Shown here in pieces: positions 19,908-29,846 of a stretch of DNA of 64,000 bases (position 1 is the stretch's first letter; every line of letters begins with the position of its first letter). A program made the position numbers and the translations under genes. The stretch comes from Brachyspira hyodysenteriae ATCC 27164 (GTDB lineage Bacteria > Spirochaetota > Brachyspiria > Brachyspirales > Brachyspiraceae), in contig NZ_CP015910.2 in the NCBI RefSeq assembly GCF_001676785.2, positions 2,976,001-3,040,000 on the forward strand, given 5' to 3'. The notes below the pieces were generated by a model. It had not been told where the DNA came from. It made no database searches and was given only the letters and a program-made list of their open reading frames with translations.

Positions 19908-21281
19908 TTATTTAGTATTATCCTGAAGGCTTTTTAAATGCTTTATTTCTATAGCTACCATTATAATAGTAACTAGCAAAGCAGCTCCGTCAGCAATAGG
20001 ACCAGCATACATTACTCCGTCTATACCGAATATCCTAGGCAGTATTATTATAAGAGGAAGAAGAAATAAAGTCTGCCTAGTTACAGCAAGAAATGCTCCT
20101 TTAAATGCTTTTCCTAAAGAACTAAAGAATGTACCAGTTACAGGCTGAGCGGCATTTATTATCATAAGCATCATAAATATTCGCATGTACTTTTCAGAGA
20201 ACTGAAAATAAAGTTCGCTTCCGTCTCCGAATATAGAGACAATTTGTCTAGGGAAGAATTGAAATAATAAAAATGCAATGAATGTTATAGCACTTGTTAT
20301 TATGATAGTGTATTTATATGTTTCAATAACTCTGTCATAATTTTTAGCTCCGTAATTAAAACCTATTATAGGCTGACTGCCTTGAGAAGCTCCTATTACG
20401 AATGACATTACAAGCATATTAACTTTAGCTACTATTCCAGAAACTGCTAAAGGTATATTGCCGCCGTATATAGAATTACTTCCATAATAGCTAAGTACAT
20501 TATTCATAACAATTTGAAGAATCATCATAGATAAGTTACTGAATCCTGCGGAAGCACCTAATGCAAATATTTTTAATATTGATTTGAATTCAGGCATAAA
20601 GCTTTGTTTTTCAAATTGAATATTTTTAAATTTAAATACATAGGCGAAAGCTATAAAGAAAGATACATACTGTCCTATTACAGTGGCAAGTGCAGCACCT
20701 GCAATACCCATTTTAAATACGAATATAAATAAAGGGTCTAAAATAGTATTAACAATAGCACCGCTTAAAACTGAAGCCATAGAATATTTTGGACTTCCAT
20801 CTGCTCTTATAGTATAGCTCATAACCATAGAAAATATATAAGCTGTAAATCCGAAAGAAGTTATATCGGTATATATTACAGCATAATCCAAAACCTCTTT
20901 TGTAGATCCGAATGCTATCATCAATTTTGTATTAAATATCTTTACTACTATTGATAATATTATACCGAATACAAAGGATAAAGTAATACTGTTTCCTATG
21001 ATAACAGAAGCATGTTTATTTTCACCTTTTCCTAGCAGTATGCTGTAAAGAGAAGCTCCTCCAACACCTAGGAACAATGATATAAATATGCATATTATGG
21101 TGAGAGGGAAAGCCACATTAGTTGCGGCATTCCCATTGATTCCCACTCCCTGACCTATAAATATTTGATCTACTATATTATAAAGAGAACCCACAAGCAT
21201 TGATATAATACTTGGAGTTCCATATTTAAAAAGAAGCCTATGTATCTTTTCATAATACAAAGGATTAGATGAAACAGACAT
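19908..21281 (-). CDS. MATE family efflux transporter (1 of 3)
   Basis: A membrane antiporter of ~457 residues with 12 predicted helices in two homologous halves. It opens with NPLYYEKIHRLLFKYGTPSI and has the MATE segments VDQIFIGQG, IRADGSPKYSM and GASQGSQPIIGFNYGAKNY. The family exports cationic drugs or metabolites in exchange for Na+ or H+. The ATG at 21281 has TTGGAT 6-7 bases upstream. A TTG at 21293 overlaps that signal. It is a close tandem paralogue of the next gene, 77 bases away in the same orientation. The substrate cannot be inferred. Confidence 0.9.
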   Translation of the reverse strand: MSVSSNPLYYEKIHRLLFKYGTPSIISMLVGSLYNIVDQIFIGQGVGINGNAATNVAFPLTIICIFISLFLGVGGASLYSILLGKGENKHASVIIGNSITLSFVFGIILSIVVKIFNTKLMIAFGSTKEVLDYAVIYTDITSFGFTAYIFSMVMSYTIRADGSPKYSMASVLSGAIVNTILDPLFIFVFKMGIAGAALATVIGQYVSFFIAFAYVFKFKNIQFEKQSFMPEFKSILKIFALGASAGFSNLSMMILQIVMNNVLSYYGSNSIYGGNIPLAVSGIVAKVNMLVMSFVIGASQGSQPIIGFNYGAKNYDRVIETYKYTIIITSAITFIAFLLFQFFPRQIVSIFGDGSELYFQFSEKYMRIFMMLMIINAAQPVTGTFFSSLGKAFKGAFLAVTRQTLFLLPLIIILPRIFGIDGVMYAGPIADGAALLVTIIMVAIEIKHLKSLQDNTK

Positions 21282-21358
21282 ATATAAATCCAATAAATAT
21301 ATTAAATAACCTCAATAATTATAAAGTATATTTATTTTTCTTACATTTGCAACTTTTT

Positions 21359-22741
21359 TCAATTACTTTTATTCTTTTCAAGTATTTTTAATTTTTTTAT
21401 TTCTCTGCTTACCAATATAACAGTAACTATTAAAGCAGCTCCGTCAGCAACAGGTCCTGCATACATTACTCCGTCTATACCTAATATTCTAGGAAGTATT
21501 ATTATAAGAGGAAGCAAAAATATAATCTGTCTTGTCATAGATATAAATGCACCTTTGAATGCTTTTCCTAAAGAAGTAAAGAATGTACCAGTTACAGGCT
21601 GAATACCATTTATTACCATTAATGCCATATATATTCTCATGTATTCTTCAGCAAAATGAAAATACAATTCGCTTCCGTCCCCAAATATTCCTACAATCTG
21701 TCTTGGGAATAATTGAAATAAAAGAAAAGCTATAAAAGCCATGATTGTTGTTATTGTTATAGTAAGCTTATATGTTTTTATAACTCTGTCATAATTCTGA
21801 GCCCCATAATTAAATCCTATTATAGGCTGACTGCCTTGAGATGTACCTATTATAAAAGCCATTACAAGCATATTGACTTTTGAAATAATACCTGCTACAG
21901 CCAAAGGAATATTTCCTCCGTATATCGAATTAGTACCATAATAGCTAAGTACATTATTCATGGTAATTTGAACTGCCATCATTGCTAATTGATTAAAACC
22001 TGATGATGAACCTAAAGAAAATATTTTCAATATGTTTTTAGGATCAACTTTAAAATTATCTTTTTCAAAAGTTATATGTTTGAATCTGAATAAATATCTG
22101 AAAACTATAGCAAATGAAATGAACTGTCCTATTATTGTTGCAAGTGCCGCACCTGATATACCCATATCAAATTTAAATATTAAAACAGGGTCTAATATAG
22201 TATTGACAATGGCACCTGTAAGAACTGACATCATAGAATATTTAGGGCTTCCGTCTGCTCTTATTATATGGCTCATCATTGTAGAAAATATAAATGGTAT
22301 AAATCCGAACGCTGTTATATTTGTATATTCTATTGCATAAGGCAAAACCTCTTTTGTAGAGCCGAACATAACCATAAAATTTTTATTAAACAGTTTTACT
22401 ATCAGTGTAAATATAAAACCCAATGCCAAAGCAGATACTACAGCATTTCCTATAAAAGTAGCAGCTCTTTTATTATTACCTTGTCCTAATAATATGCTGT
22501 ACATTGAGGCACTTCCAAATCCATGAAACAATGCTATAGACATACAAATTATAGTAAGAGGAAAAGCAACATTAGTGGCGGCGTTTCCATTAATACCTAT
22601 TCCCTGACCTATAAATATTTGATCTACTATATTATATAAAGAACCTACAAGCATTGATATAATACTTGGAGTGGCATATTTAAAAAGAAGTTTATATGGT
22701 TTCTCATAGTATAGAGGATTAGAAACTACATCATTATTCAT
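21359..22741 (-). CDS. MATE family efflux transporter (2 of 3)
   Basis: A 460-residue MATE antiporter highly similar over its full length to the downstream gene. Shared stretches include NPLYYEKPYKLLFKYATPSI, FIGQGIGINGNAATNVAFPL and GTSQGSQPIIGFNYGAQNYD. This indicates a tandem duplication. It is transcribed away from hisF, and the ATG is preceded by CGGAT. Both copies keep the acidic and polar residues in the first and seventh helices expected of working MATE proteins, so neither looks decayed. Confidence 0.9.
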   Translation of the reverse strand: MNNDVVSNPLYYEKPYKLLFKYATPSIISMLVGSLYNIVDQIFIGQGIGINGNAATNVAFPLTIICMSIALFHGFGSASMYSILLGQGNNKRAATFIGNAVVSALALGFIFTLIVKLFNKNFMVMFGSTKEVLPYAIEYTNITAFGFIPFIFSTMMSHIIRADGSPKYSMMSVLTGAIVNTILDPVLIFKFDMGISGAALATIIGQFISFAIVFRYLFRFKHITFEKDNFKVDPKNILKIFSLGSSSGFNQLAMMAVQITMNNVLSYYGTNSIYGGNIPLAVAGIISKVNMLVMAFIIGTSQGSQPIIGFNYGAQNYDRVIKTYKLTITITTIMAFIAFLLFQLFPRQIVGIFGDGSELYFHFAEEYMRIYMALMVINGIQPVTGTFFTSLGKAFKGAFISMTRQIIFLLPLIIILPRILGIDGVMYAGPVADGAALIVTVILVSREIKKLKILEKNKSN

Positions 22742-22847
22742 AAATAAAATCCGTTATATAAAAATAATTCTATTAAGTATATTTTATTTTTCTGTTTTTT
22801 CAATAATGTAATTTTCAAACTAAATATATAAATAATTTTCTTTATGC

Positions 22848-22876
22848 TTTACGAAATATATTTTTTGCTATATAAT
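22848..22876 (+). promoter_or_regulatory. Promoter of hisF
   Basis: TTTACG (22848-22853), a 17-base spacer and TATAAT (22871-22876) lie 28 bases before the hisF start codon. It matches a housekeeping sigma promoter with one mismatch pair in the -35 box. Confidence 0.6.
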
Positions 22877-22903
22877 TTTATAAATTAAATTAGGTGTTTT
22901 TAT

Positions 22904-23659
22904 ATGATAACAAAGAGAATAATTCCATGTTTAGATGTAAGAGACGGAAGGGTTGTAAAGGGTACTAATTTTGAAGGATTAAAAGACGTTGATGATCCTG
23001 TTGAGCTTGCTAAATATTATAATAATTCTTTAGCTGATGAGCTTGTATTTTATGATATAACGGCTTCTTATGAGGGAAGAAAATTATTTGTAAATGTACT
23101 TGAGAAAGTAGCCAATGAAATATTTATACCTCTTACAGTCGGCGGCGGAATAAATACTATAAAAGATTTTGACATGGTTTTAAAATCCGGAGCTGATAAA
23201 GTAAGTGTAAATTCCGGAGCTATAAAGAATCCTGATTTAATAAGAGAAGCTGCCGAAAAATATGGAAATCAATGTGTTGTGCTTTCTATAGATATAAAAA
23301 GAGTTAATGGAAAATATTCTGTATTTTCTAAAGGCGGAAGAGAAGATACTGGAATCGATGCTATTGAATGGGCTGTAAAAGGAGAGAAGAACGGAGCAGG
23401 AGAGCTTGTAATAAATAGTATTGATACAGACGGAGTAAAAAACGGTTTTGATATAGAATTGCTTAAAGAAATAGCTAACAATGTTTCTATACCTTTAATC
23501 GCTTCAGGAGGTGCAGGAAACATGGAGCATTTCAAAGATGTATTTCAAGTTAAGGGTGTTGATGCTGGGCTTGCTGCTTCAATATTCCACTTTAAAGAAA
23601 TAAATATTAAAGAATTAAAAGAGTATCTTCATAAAAATAAGATCGAAGTAAGACTTTAA
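22904..23659 (+). CDS. hisF: Imidazole glycerol phosphate synthase cyclase subunit HisF
   Basis: A (beta-alpha)8 barrel of 251 residues that cyclises PRFAR with ammonia from HisH, giving IGP and AICAR. The catalytic aspartates are present in IIPCLDVRDG and LSIDIKR. The phosphate-binding glycines are in TVGGGI and IASGGAG. No other histidine gene is nearby: it stands between MATE genes with its own promoter. It may serve histidine synthesis with genes elsewhere, or pair with a HisH-like amidotransferase in sugar amidation as known for lipopolysaccharide clusters. The sequence alone looks like ordinary HisF. Confidence 0.92.
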   Translation: MITKRIIPCLDVRDGRVVKGTNFEGLKDVDDPVELAKYYNNSLADELVFYDITASYEGRKLFVNVLEKVANEIFIPLTVGGGINTIKDFDMVLKSGADKVSVNSGAIKNPDLIREAAEKYGNQCVVLSIDIKRVNGKYSVFSKGGREDTGIDAIEWAVKGEKNGAGELVINSIDTDGVKNGFDIELLKEIANNVSIPLIASGGAGNMEHFKDVFQVKGVDAGLAASIFHFKEINIKELKEYLHKNKIEVRL

Positions 23660-23684
23660 ATTTTTTATATATTTTAAATTTTAT

Positions 23685-24118
23685 TAACGCACGGTGAATA
23701 GGTTTTTATTTGCTATTTAAATTATAATTCAGAATACATATATATTAGAAATTTATTTTAGCGTGCGGTGCATAAAGTCATAAATAAAAAAAACACTTGG
23801 GTGGGATTCTAAAAAATCTAATGAGATAATAAAAAAATAAAAGTTTATATTGCATATAAAAATTATAAGCCTTGAGGGTGGGGAGTGAAAATAAGTTTTA
23901 AAACTTAATTACACTTGCCCGCCCTTTATTATTATATGTGTTAATTTGTAATTATAATTTTTTAGATTTATAGCTTTAATTTGTAATTATAGCACCCGCC
24001 CTAGTATTTATTATATTTAAAAATTTATTTAACGCACGGTGAATGCATCTTTGTATGTTGTTTAAATTATGATTCATAATTAATTTATATTTTAAATTTT
24101 ACTCTGCGTGCGGTAAAA
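23685..24118. repeat. Intergenic modular element, copy 5 (complete palindromic form)
   Basis: The left F module is at 23686-23770 (AACGCACGGTGAAT ... GCGTGCGGT). GGGTGGG is at 23799 and GGGTGGGG at 23876 (77 bp apart). Mirrored C-modules TTGCCCGCCC and CACCCGCCCTAG follow. The right F module is at 24031-24114 with nearly the same ends. It lies between convergent hisF and the third MATE gene. Confidence 0.9.
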
Positions 24119-24122
24119 TCAA

Positions 24123-25496
24123 TTATGAATTAATCTCATTTTCCATCATATTTTTCTTCTTTGTTGTTCTATAAATATAGATATACATTATTGCTGACAA
24201 TAGTATAGAAACAACATCTGCTATAGGCTGTGACCATATTATCCCATTAATTCCAAAAAATTTTGTACCGAAATATATTGCAGGTACGAATGCTATTCCC
24301 TGTCTGCATACAGATAATATCAAAGAAGGCAATGCTTTTCCTAATGCCTGAAATGTTGATATGAATACGAATTGAAATCCTATAATAGGAGCTACTGAAT
24401 ATGCCGCTATTAAAAATTTAGAACCGTATTCTATAACCTCATCATTTTTTATAAATATTGCTATAAGCTCTTTTGAGAATATAAAAGCAAAAATTAAAAA
24501 TATTATTCCTGATACAAAACTAAATAGGCATGAAAGTTTTATTGAAGCATTCATTCTTTTATAGTTTTTGGAGGCATAATTATATCCTATAAAAGGTTGT
24601 ACTCCCTGCCCTAACCCTATGAATACCAAAAGAACAAGCATGAATATTCTTTGCGAAACCCCAAGTCCTGCTACTACATTATCATTATATCTTGAGGCAA
24701 AGTTATTTATTAAAATATTTGCTATGCTTATTAATACATTATTCATAAACACAGGGAAGCCTATTGAAAATACATTATTTAATATATCTTTTGATAATGC
24801 AAAATCTTTGAATCTTATTGAAAGGAAAGTGCTTTTTTTAGCTATATGCCAAATATAATATAATGTAGAAGAAGCATTTCCTATAATAGTAGCAAGAGCA
24901 GCACCTGCCACCCCCATATTCATATATAATATCATTATTGGATCTAATATAATATTGATTATAGTACCAAGCATCATACCTATCATAGCTTCTTTTGAAG
25001 AACCTTCGGAACGTACTATTTGCCCCAATGACATTTGACAAACTACAAATATTGCCCCGAATGCCACTATAAGTAAATAGTCTTTGGCAAATTTATATGT
25101 GTTTTGGCTTGCTCCTGATAATTTTAGTATATTATTTAAGAATACCAAAAAAACTATCATGCAAACAAATCCTGTAATTACGCTTGCAAAAAAAGCAAAA
25201 GATGAAACCTGCTTTGCCTTATCATAATTTCTAGCACCTAAACTTCTTGATATATAAGAAGCTCCGCCTATTCCGTATATAGAACCAAAGGACATAAGAA
25301 CCAAATAAATAGGCATAGTCAAAGAAACGGCAGCTACCTGATTAGGATCATTAGTTTGTCCTACAAAAAAAGTATCTACCATATTATAGAATACGTTAAC
25401 AAGCATTCCTAATATGGTTGGAAGCGCCAATGTTATTAATGCTTTATATACCGGATAATTTTCAAATATATCTATTTTCTTATCGTTCTGATTCAT
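24123..25496 (-). CDS. MATE family efflux transporter (3 of 3)
   Basis: A 457-residue MATE antiporter, clearly related to but more distant than the tandem pair at 19.9-22.7 kb. It has YPVYKALITLALPTILGMLV, NMVDTFFVGQTNDPNQVAAV, IVRSEGSSKEAMIGM and GLGQGVQPFIGYNYASKNY. This DinF/NorM-like subgroup often opens with such a TFFVGQ sequence. It is a single gene between two repeat elements, and its stop codon lies just outside copy 5. The substrate is unknown. Confidence 0.9.
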   Translation of the reverse strand: MNQNDKKIDIFENYPVYKALITLALPTILGMLVNVFYNMVDTFFVGQTNDPNQVAAVSLTMPIYLVLMSFGSIYGIGGASYISRSLGARNYDKAKQVSSFAFFASVITGFVCMIVFLVFLNNILKLSGASQNTYKFAKDYLLIVAFGAIFVVCQMSLGQIVRSEGSSKEAMIGMMLGTIINIILDPIMILYMNMGVAGAALATIIGNASSTLYYIWHIAKKSTFLSIRFKDFALSKDILNNVFSIGFPVFMNNVLISIANILINNFASRYNDNVVAGLGVSQRIFMLVLLVFIGLGQGVQPFIGYNYASKNYKRMNASIKLSCLFSFVSGIIFLIFAFIFSKELIAIFIKNDEVIEYGSKFLIAAYSVAPIIGFQFVFISTFQALGKALPSLILSVCRQGIAFVPAIYFGTKFFGINGIIWSQPIADVVSILLSAIMYIYIYRTTKKKNMMENEINS

Positions 25497-25583
25497 AATA
25501 TTTTCCCAAAAAAGTAAAGAGTATTATATTACATTTGATTTTTATTATCAAGCATTAATCAAGTGAGAATTGAGCTATAAACC

Positions 25584-25622
25584 TAATAAAATCTTTGGCG
25601 TGTGTTAACATTTCTGTATTGG
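25584..25622 (+). repeat. Degenerate fragment of the intergenic modular element, copy 6
   Basis: CTTTGGCGTGTGTTAACATT followed by TCTGTATT matches the first G-module and its flank in copy 11 (read on the minus strand, CTTGGGCGGGTGTTAACATT), with two G bases lost. It shows decay of a unit. The rest of 25497-25894 holds only the promoter region of the next gene. Confidence 0.6.
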
Positions 25623-25785
25623 TATTTATTTTAGTAAAAATTTCCAATTTCCTTCTAATTTTCATATAAAATATCATATTTACAGCAAATTTTAAAGTAT
25701 TTGTAAATATATTTTACATTTATTCTTGTAGTATAGTCTATTTATGTATAATATGTATTATTATGCTATGATTTTACTTGAGTTT

Positions 25786-25847
25786 TGTAAATTTATTGTA
25801 AATTATTTGTAAATAAATATTGCTTAATTTTTACATTCTGCTATAAT
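25786..25847 (+). promoter_or_regulatory. Promoter with three tandem 11-bp repeats upstream of the PepSY-like gene
   Basis: TGTAAA occurs at 25786, 25797 and 25808, each starting an 11-bp unit (TGTAAATTTAT, TGTAAATTATT, TGTAAATAAAT). The last unit ends one base before a -35 box TTGCTT (25820-25825), followed after 16 bases by TATAAT (25842-25847). Further TGTAAA/TTTACA copies lie at 25702, 25713, 25830, 25854 and 25865, some as inverted pairs. Confidence 0.5.
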
Positions 25848-25894
25848 TATAAATGTAAAGAGATTTTACAATATACACTGTAAGGAGATACAAT

Positions 25895-26275
25895 ATGACT
25901 AATTCATTAAACCTTTTTATTAAAATTACACCTAGCCAATTACCTCAAAATATTAGAACTTTTTTAGCTGCTAACTATAGAAATTCTAAAATCGTTTATA
26001 TAGACAAAATTAAAGATGAATATGAAATAAAATTAAGCAACGGTATTTATATCAACTTTGACAAAAACGGTTCTTGGAATTATATAAGCAGCGATGACAA
26101 ATTATCTGAAAATATACTTCCAAAAACTATAGCTAGCAAAATTAAAAACATAATGAAAAAATACAATAATGCTTATATATTTGAAATCAATAAAAGAATA
26201 GAATTCTACAGAGTAAGATTAACTAACTCTTTAGAAATTAGAATAAAAAATAACGGACAATTAATAATGGCATAA
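25895..26275 (+). CDS. PepSY-like domain protein, no signal peptide
   Basis: 126 residues resembling the PepSY-like (beta-lactamase-inhibitor-like) fold. It has two half-repeats, each with a helix (LPQNIRTFLAANY; LPKTIASKIKNIMKKY) followed by a strand pattern ending in NG-x-I-x-F/I-x-x-N/D-G (LSNGIYINFDKNGSW; TNSLEIRIKNNGQL). Relatives are usually exported. This one has no signal sequence and would be cytoplasmic unless a start was missed. AAGGAG precedes the ATG, and the gene has a strong terminator and an elaborate promoter, suggesting regulated single-gene expression. Function is unknown. Confidence 0.7.
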   Translation: MTNSLNLFIKITPSQLPQNIRTFLAANYRNSKIVYIDKIKDEYEIKLSNGIYINFDKNGSWNYISSDDKLSENILPKTIASKIKNIMKKYNNAYIFEINKRIEFYRVRLTNSLEIRIKNNGQLIMA

Positions 26276-26314
26276 CTTTTATCATTTTGTATCTCTTTAA
26301 AGTAATTAATATAT

Positions 26315-26353
26315 AGGCTTGAGTCTTTAATTAGATTCAAGCCTTTATTTTTT
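26315..26353 (+). terminator. Terminator of the PepSY-like gene
   Basis: The AGGCTTGAGTCT / AGATTCAAGCCT stem (one wobble pair) has a 6-base loop and is followed by TTATTTTTT. Confidence 0.85.
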
Positions 26354-26357
26354 AACT

Positions 26358-26570
26358 TCATTACATTTACCCACCCTCTAGGCTTATTATTTAAATCTGA
26401 AATTTTATTTTTTATTTTCTTATTATCTAATTAGAATTTTTTGCTACCCGCCCAAGCTTATTTTAAATTTAGAATGCATATAACGCACGCAGAATAATAT
26501 TTAAAATATATACTAACTAAAAATAATAGTTTAAATAATAAATTAAAATCAGTTCACCGTGCGGTTAAGG
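26358..26570 (-). repeat. Intergenic modular element, copy 7 (single minus-strand unit)
   Basis: C-modules TTACATTTACCCACCCT (26360) and CTACCCGCCCAAGC are followed by an F module at 26482-26565 (AACGCACGC ... CACCGTGCGGTT). Read on the minus strand it is the same F-G unit as the left half of copies 2 and 5. It lies between genes of the same direction. Confidence 0.87.
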
Positions 26571-26653
26571 AAATTCAAATAACAAATTCACAAACTCATT
26601 TTGACAAAATATATTCATTCTAGTATAATTAAATAAAAAAAGAGATATCATAT

Positions 26654-29600
26654 ATGCAAGAATTATTTTTATTTCCAAATTATAAAGCAAAAAATAATTA
26701 TCTGAAAAATAATTTTAAAAAATATACTTTGGATATAACTAATTATCAAACACTTCATCAGTATTATAAAAGCAGTAAAGAAAGATTTTTTGAGAATTAT
26801 AGAATAGAAAATAATGTTCAGGATATAGATGAATCAATAGCTATAATCAATATTCACAATATATTATTTCAATATAAAGAAAAAAATAAAGAGGCATTAA
26901 TATCAAAACAAAATACAACTTATGAATTAGCATATACTTTATATAAACTCATAGAAGAAATAACATTAGCTAAATTTTATGGATTTAGATTAGATGAATA
27001 TGATAATTTAAAAGATATAAATACAATAATAAATCTATATAAAGAATACAATAAAGAAAATAATCTATTAGATGAATTTGATATATTTGAACTTTTTATA
27101 AAATCAATAGAAAACAATGAATTAGAATTTTTAAATACTTATGAATCTATAAAAATTTATAATTTTGAAAAAATCCCTCCTTTGCATTTAATATTTCTTG
27201 AATCTCTAAAAAAACATTATAATAAAAATATAAAAATTATAATGCCTTATAGTATGGATAAGCATTTTAATAATTATAAATCATTCTTCCAAGGCATTGA
27301 TAATTTTGAAGTCAGTCAAAACTCCAACTTTGCAAAAGCTTTGATTGGAGAAAATAAAGATATAAAAAAATATAAAGATAAAATAAAGTTTATATCTGGA
27401 TTCGGTGCTAAACAGGAAACTGATACAGTAATTGATGAAATAATTAAACTTATAGACAGCGGAGTTAATCCTTATGATATAGGAATAATATTTTCTGATA
27501 TTCAATTATACAGCGATATTGTTTCAAATAGATTAAAAGAATGCCAAATAAAATTTAATGAAAGAAGAGCCAACTTTATCTGGAGAGTACCTATAATACC
27601 TGTACTAACTTCTATATTTTTAATATTGGATAAATATAATGGAGAAATAGATGTTGATGCTTTAATAAAAATATTATCTTCTTCATATATAAAATTAGAA
27701 GGAATTAATCCTTATAATATAAGAGATTTGATTTACTCTTATGAAGATTATAATTCTATAGAAATATTTTCAAAAATGTCTTTCAAAGATTTTAAAAATA
27801 GAATTTCTAAAAAGTTTCAAAATAATGATGCCTCAAAATCAATATCAGATTTATTGGATTTATTGAATATACTTGTATCCAAAAAGAGCTATAAAGAAAT
27901 AGGACTTGCATATATAAATATTTTAAAATTCCTAAATATAGAAAATACAGAAAATATAAAAGATACAGATAATATTGATAATAATAAAAATGAATATTTC
28001 TACAGAGATAATGAGGCATTAGCTTTATTTATTAATCTTATACTAGAAATAGCATATACAGAAAAATTAGAAAACATACAGAATCAGGAAATAAGCCACT
28101 TCGATTTTCATGCTGCTTTAAATACAATTTTAAGAGATAAGTCTATTGGAGAAGATAATGATAGGGATATATCTCTTACAGTGAGTAATTTATATGATGC
28201 AAGAGGATTAAAATTAAAACATATATTTATACTTGGGCTGAATAATGATTTTATAAACAGAAGACCTAATGCATTTTTTATAAGTGCAAAACTAAGAGAA
28301 GAAATAAATAGAAAAAATAAAAAAATAATCTTTAATACTCAGAGTTATTTATCAGATATTCATTATGCATTATTTTTAAATATATTATCATGCTGCTATG
28401 AGGATAGTAATATTTATTTCTCATTCAGATTCAAAGATGAAAAAGGAAATTTAGAAATTCCATTCTATTATATAGAAAATCTATACAGAGAATTGTATAA
28501 TGAAGATTTCAAATTTGAAAGTTTAGAGAAAAACGGACTCATATACAGAAAAGAATATATACAAAGAGAAGATAATATTCATACAGATAAAGAAAATCTC
28601 ATGAGCTTATTTTTATATAATACTATAGCATATAAAATTGATAATGCAGAAAATATTATAGATACAGTTTATCATAAACAGAATAAAAATATGCATCATG
28701 ATTTTAATAATAATGAAGATATAAAAAATTTCTTTTTAAATATTTTAAAAGAAAAAGTATCCGTTACAACTTTGCAGGCTATAATGGAATGCCCAGCTAA
28801 ATTTTTCTATTCAAAACTATATTCAAAAGAATCTGTTGAATCAAAAATACAGGGCATAAATTATATGGACAGAGGAAGAGCATATCATAAATTCTTCCAA
28901 GATTTTTATAAAGAAGTAAAAAATAAATATTCTGATGAAGGCTGCCATTTAATAGAAAGCGAATTTAATAATTACTGCAATATAGCAAATCAAGTCGTAG
29001 AAAACCATATAAATGATTTAATAAATATGTATTCATCTAAAGATTTAGAAGAAAAATATGTATTAGAATATAAATTCGATTTCAATGTTATAAAAGAAGA
29101 AGCATTGAATGTCATGTCATCTTTCATAAAAAAAGAAATAATAACTAATAAAATAAAAGAAGAAGATGAAGGATGTTTTTATATACCAACATCCTTTGAG
29201 AAATATATAGGAAGTAATTATAAAGAAGATTTTATAATTTATCAAAATAAAGATTTATCTATAAAAATAAAAGGTATAGCAGATAGGATCGATTTTAGTT
29301 ATTCTGACAAAGAACATAAAAATATAAATGGAATTAGAATAGTAGATTATAAATCAAGCTATAAAATAGAAGAAGCTAAAGGTGAAACTCAAAAAGATAT
29401 TATAAGAGAAACTATAAGAATATATTTGCAGCCAATTTTATATTTAAAATATATACTTAATGAATACATTAAAAAAAATATATCAGAAAAAATAAAATAT
29501 TGTGAAGTAGTATTTACAGTATATAAAGAAAAAGATGTAATAAACGAATCTCAGGAAATAAATCAGATGTATAATGACAGAGACAGGCTCTTGTCTATAT

Positions 29601-29767
29601 GCGGATATATTGACAGCGAATATAATTTAAATGACTATTTCGATGAAGTGTTTAATAAAATTTTAGAAGGAGAATTAGTTTATATATCAAACAGTACAAA
29701 TTGCGAAAATTGCTATAATGCTCCTTATTGTGAAAAAGTTTATAAAAAAGATGATGATGAAAATTGA
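26654..29767 (+). CDS. addB: AddB-type helicase-nuclease subunit with Fe-S cysteines
   Basis: A 1037-residue protein of the AddB/RexB type, the partner of AddA in the double-strand-break resection enzyme equivalent to RecBCD. The N-terminal two thirds are divergent and show no Walker A motif. Many AddB proteins keep a helicase fold that is not an active motor. The C-terminal PD-(D/E)XK nuclease is clear: GIADRIDF, then IVDYKSS with D898 and K900. Four cysteines (C713 in ECPAKF; C1017, C1020, C1026) follow the C...C-x2-C-x5-C pattern that holds the 4Fe-4S staple in Bacillus AddB. AddA is not in the window; an addA gene elsewhere is expected. Confidence 0.82.
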   Translation: MQELFLFPNYKAKNNYLKNNFKKYTLDITNYQTLHQYYKSSKERFFENYRIENNVQDIDESIAIINIHNILFQYKEKNKEALISKQNTTYELAYTLYKLIEEITLAKFYGFRLDEYDNLKDINTIINLYKEYNKENNLLDEFDIFELFIKSIENNELEFLNTYESIKIYNFEKIPPLHLIFLESLKKHYNKNIKIIMPYSMDKHFNNYKSFFQGIDNFEVSQNSNFAKALIGENKDIKKYKDKIKFISGFGAKQETDTVIDEIIKLIDSGVNPYDIGIIFSDIQLYSDIVSNRLKECQIKFNERRANFIWRVPIIPVLTSIFLILDKYNGEIDVDALIKILSSSYIKLEGINPYNIRDLIYSYEDYNSIEIFSKMSFKDFKNRISKKFQNNDASKSISDLLDLLNILVSKKSYKEIGLAYINILKFLNIENTENIKDTDNIDNNKNEYFYRDNEALALFINLILEIAYTEKLENIQNQEISHFDFHAALNTILRDKSIGEDNDRDISLTVSNLYDARGLKLKHIFILGLNNDFINRRPNAFFISAKLREEINRKNKKIIFNTQSYLSDIHYALFLNILSCCYEDSNIYFSFRFKDEKGNLEIPFYYIENLYRELYNEDFKFESLEKNGLIYRKEYIQREDNIHTDKENLMSLFLYNTIAYKIDNAENIIDTVYHKQNKNMHHDFNNNEDIKNFFLNILKEKVSVTTLQAIMECPAKFFYSKLYSKESVESKIQGINYMDRGRAYHKFFQDFYKEVKNKYSDEGCHLIESEFNNYCNIANQVVENHINDLINMYSSKDLEEKYVLEYKFDFNVIKEEALNVMSSFIKKEIITNKIKEEDEGCFYIPTSFEKYIGSNYKEDFIIYQNKDLSIKIKGIADRIDFSYSDKEHKNINGIRIVDYKSSYKIEEAKGETQKDIIRETIRIYLQPILYLKYILNEYIKKNISEKIKYCEVVFTVYKEKDVINESQEINQMYNDRDRLLSICGYIDSEYNLNDYFDEVFNKILEGELVYISNSTNCENCYNAPYCEKVYKKDDDEN

Positions 29768-29846
29768 TTATAACTTTTTAATTGAAATATTTTATTATTT
29801 ACTATAATATAATCTGCATAATTAATATATTAAAAGGAATACTTTT

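Noticed and set aside
19908-22741. Tandem MATE genes as an assembly duplication
   Set aside because: The two genes differ throughout their length while both stay intact, so this is an old true duplication.
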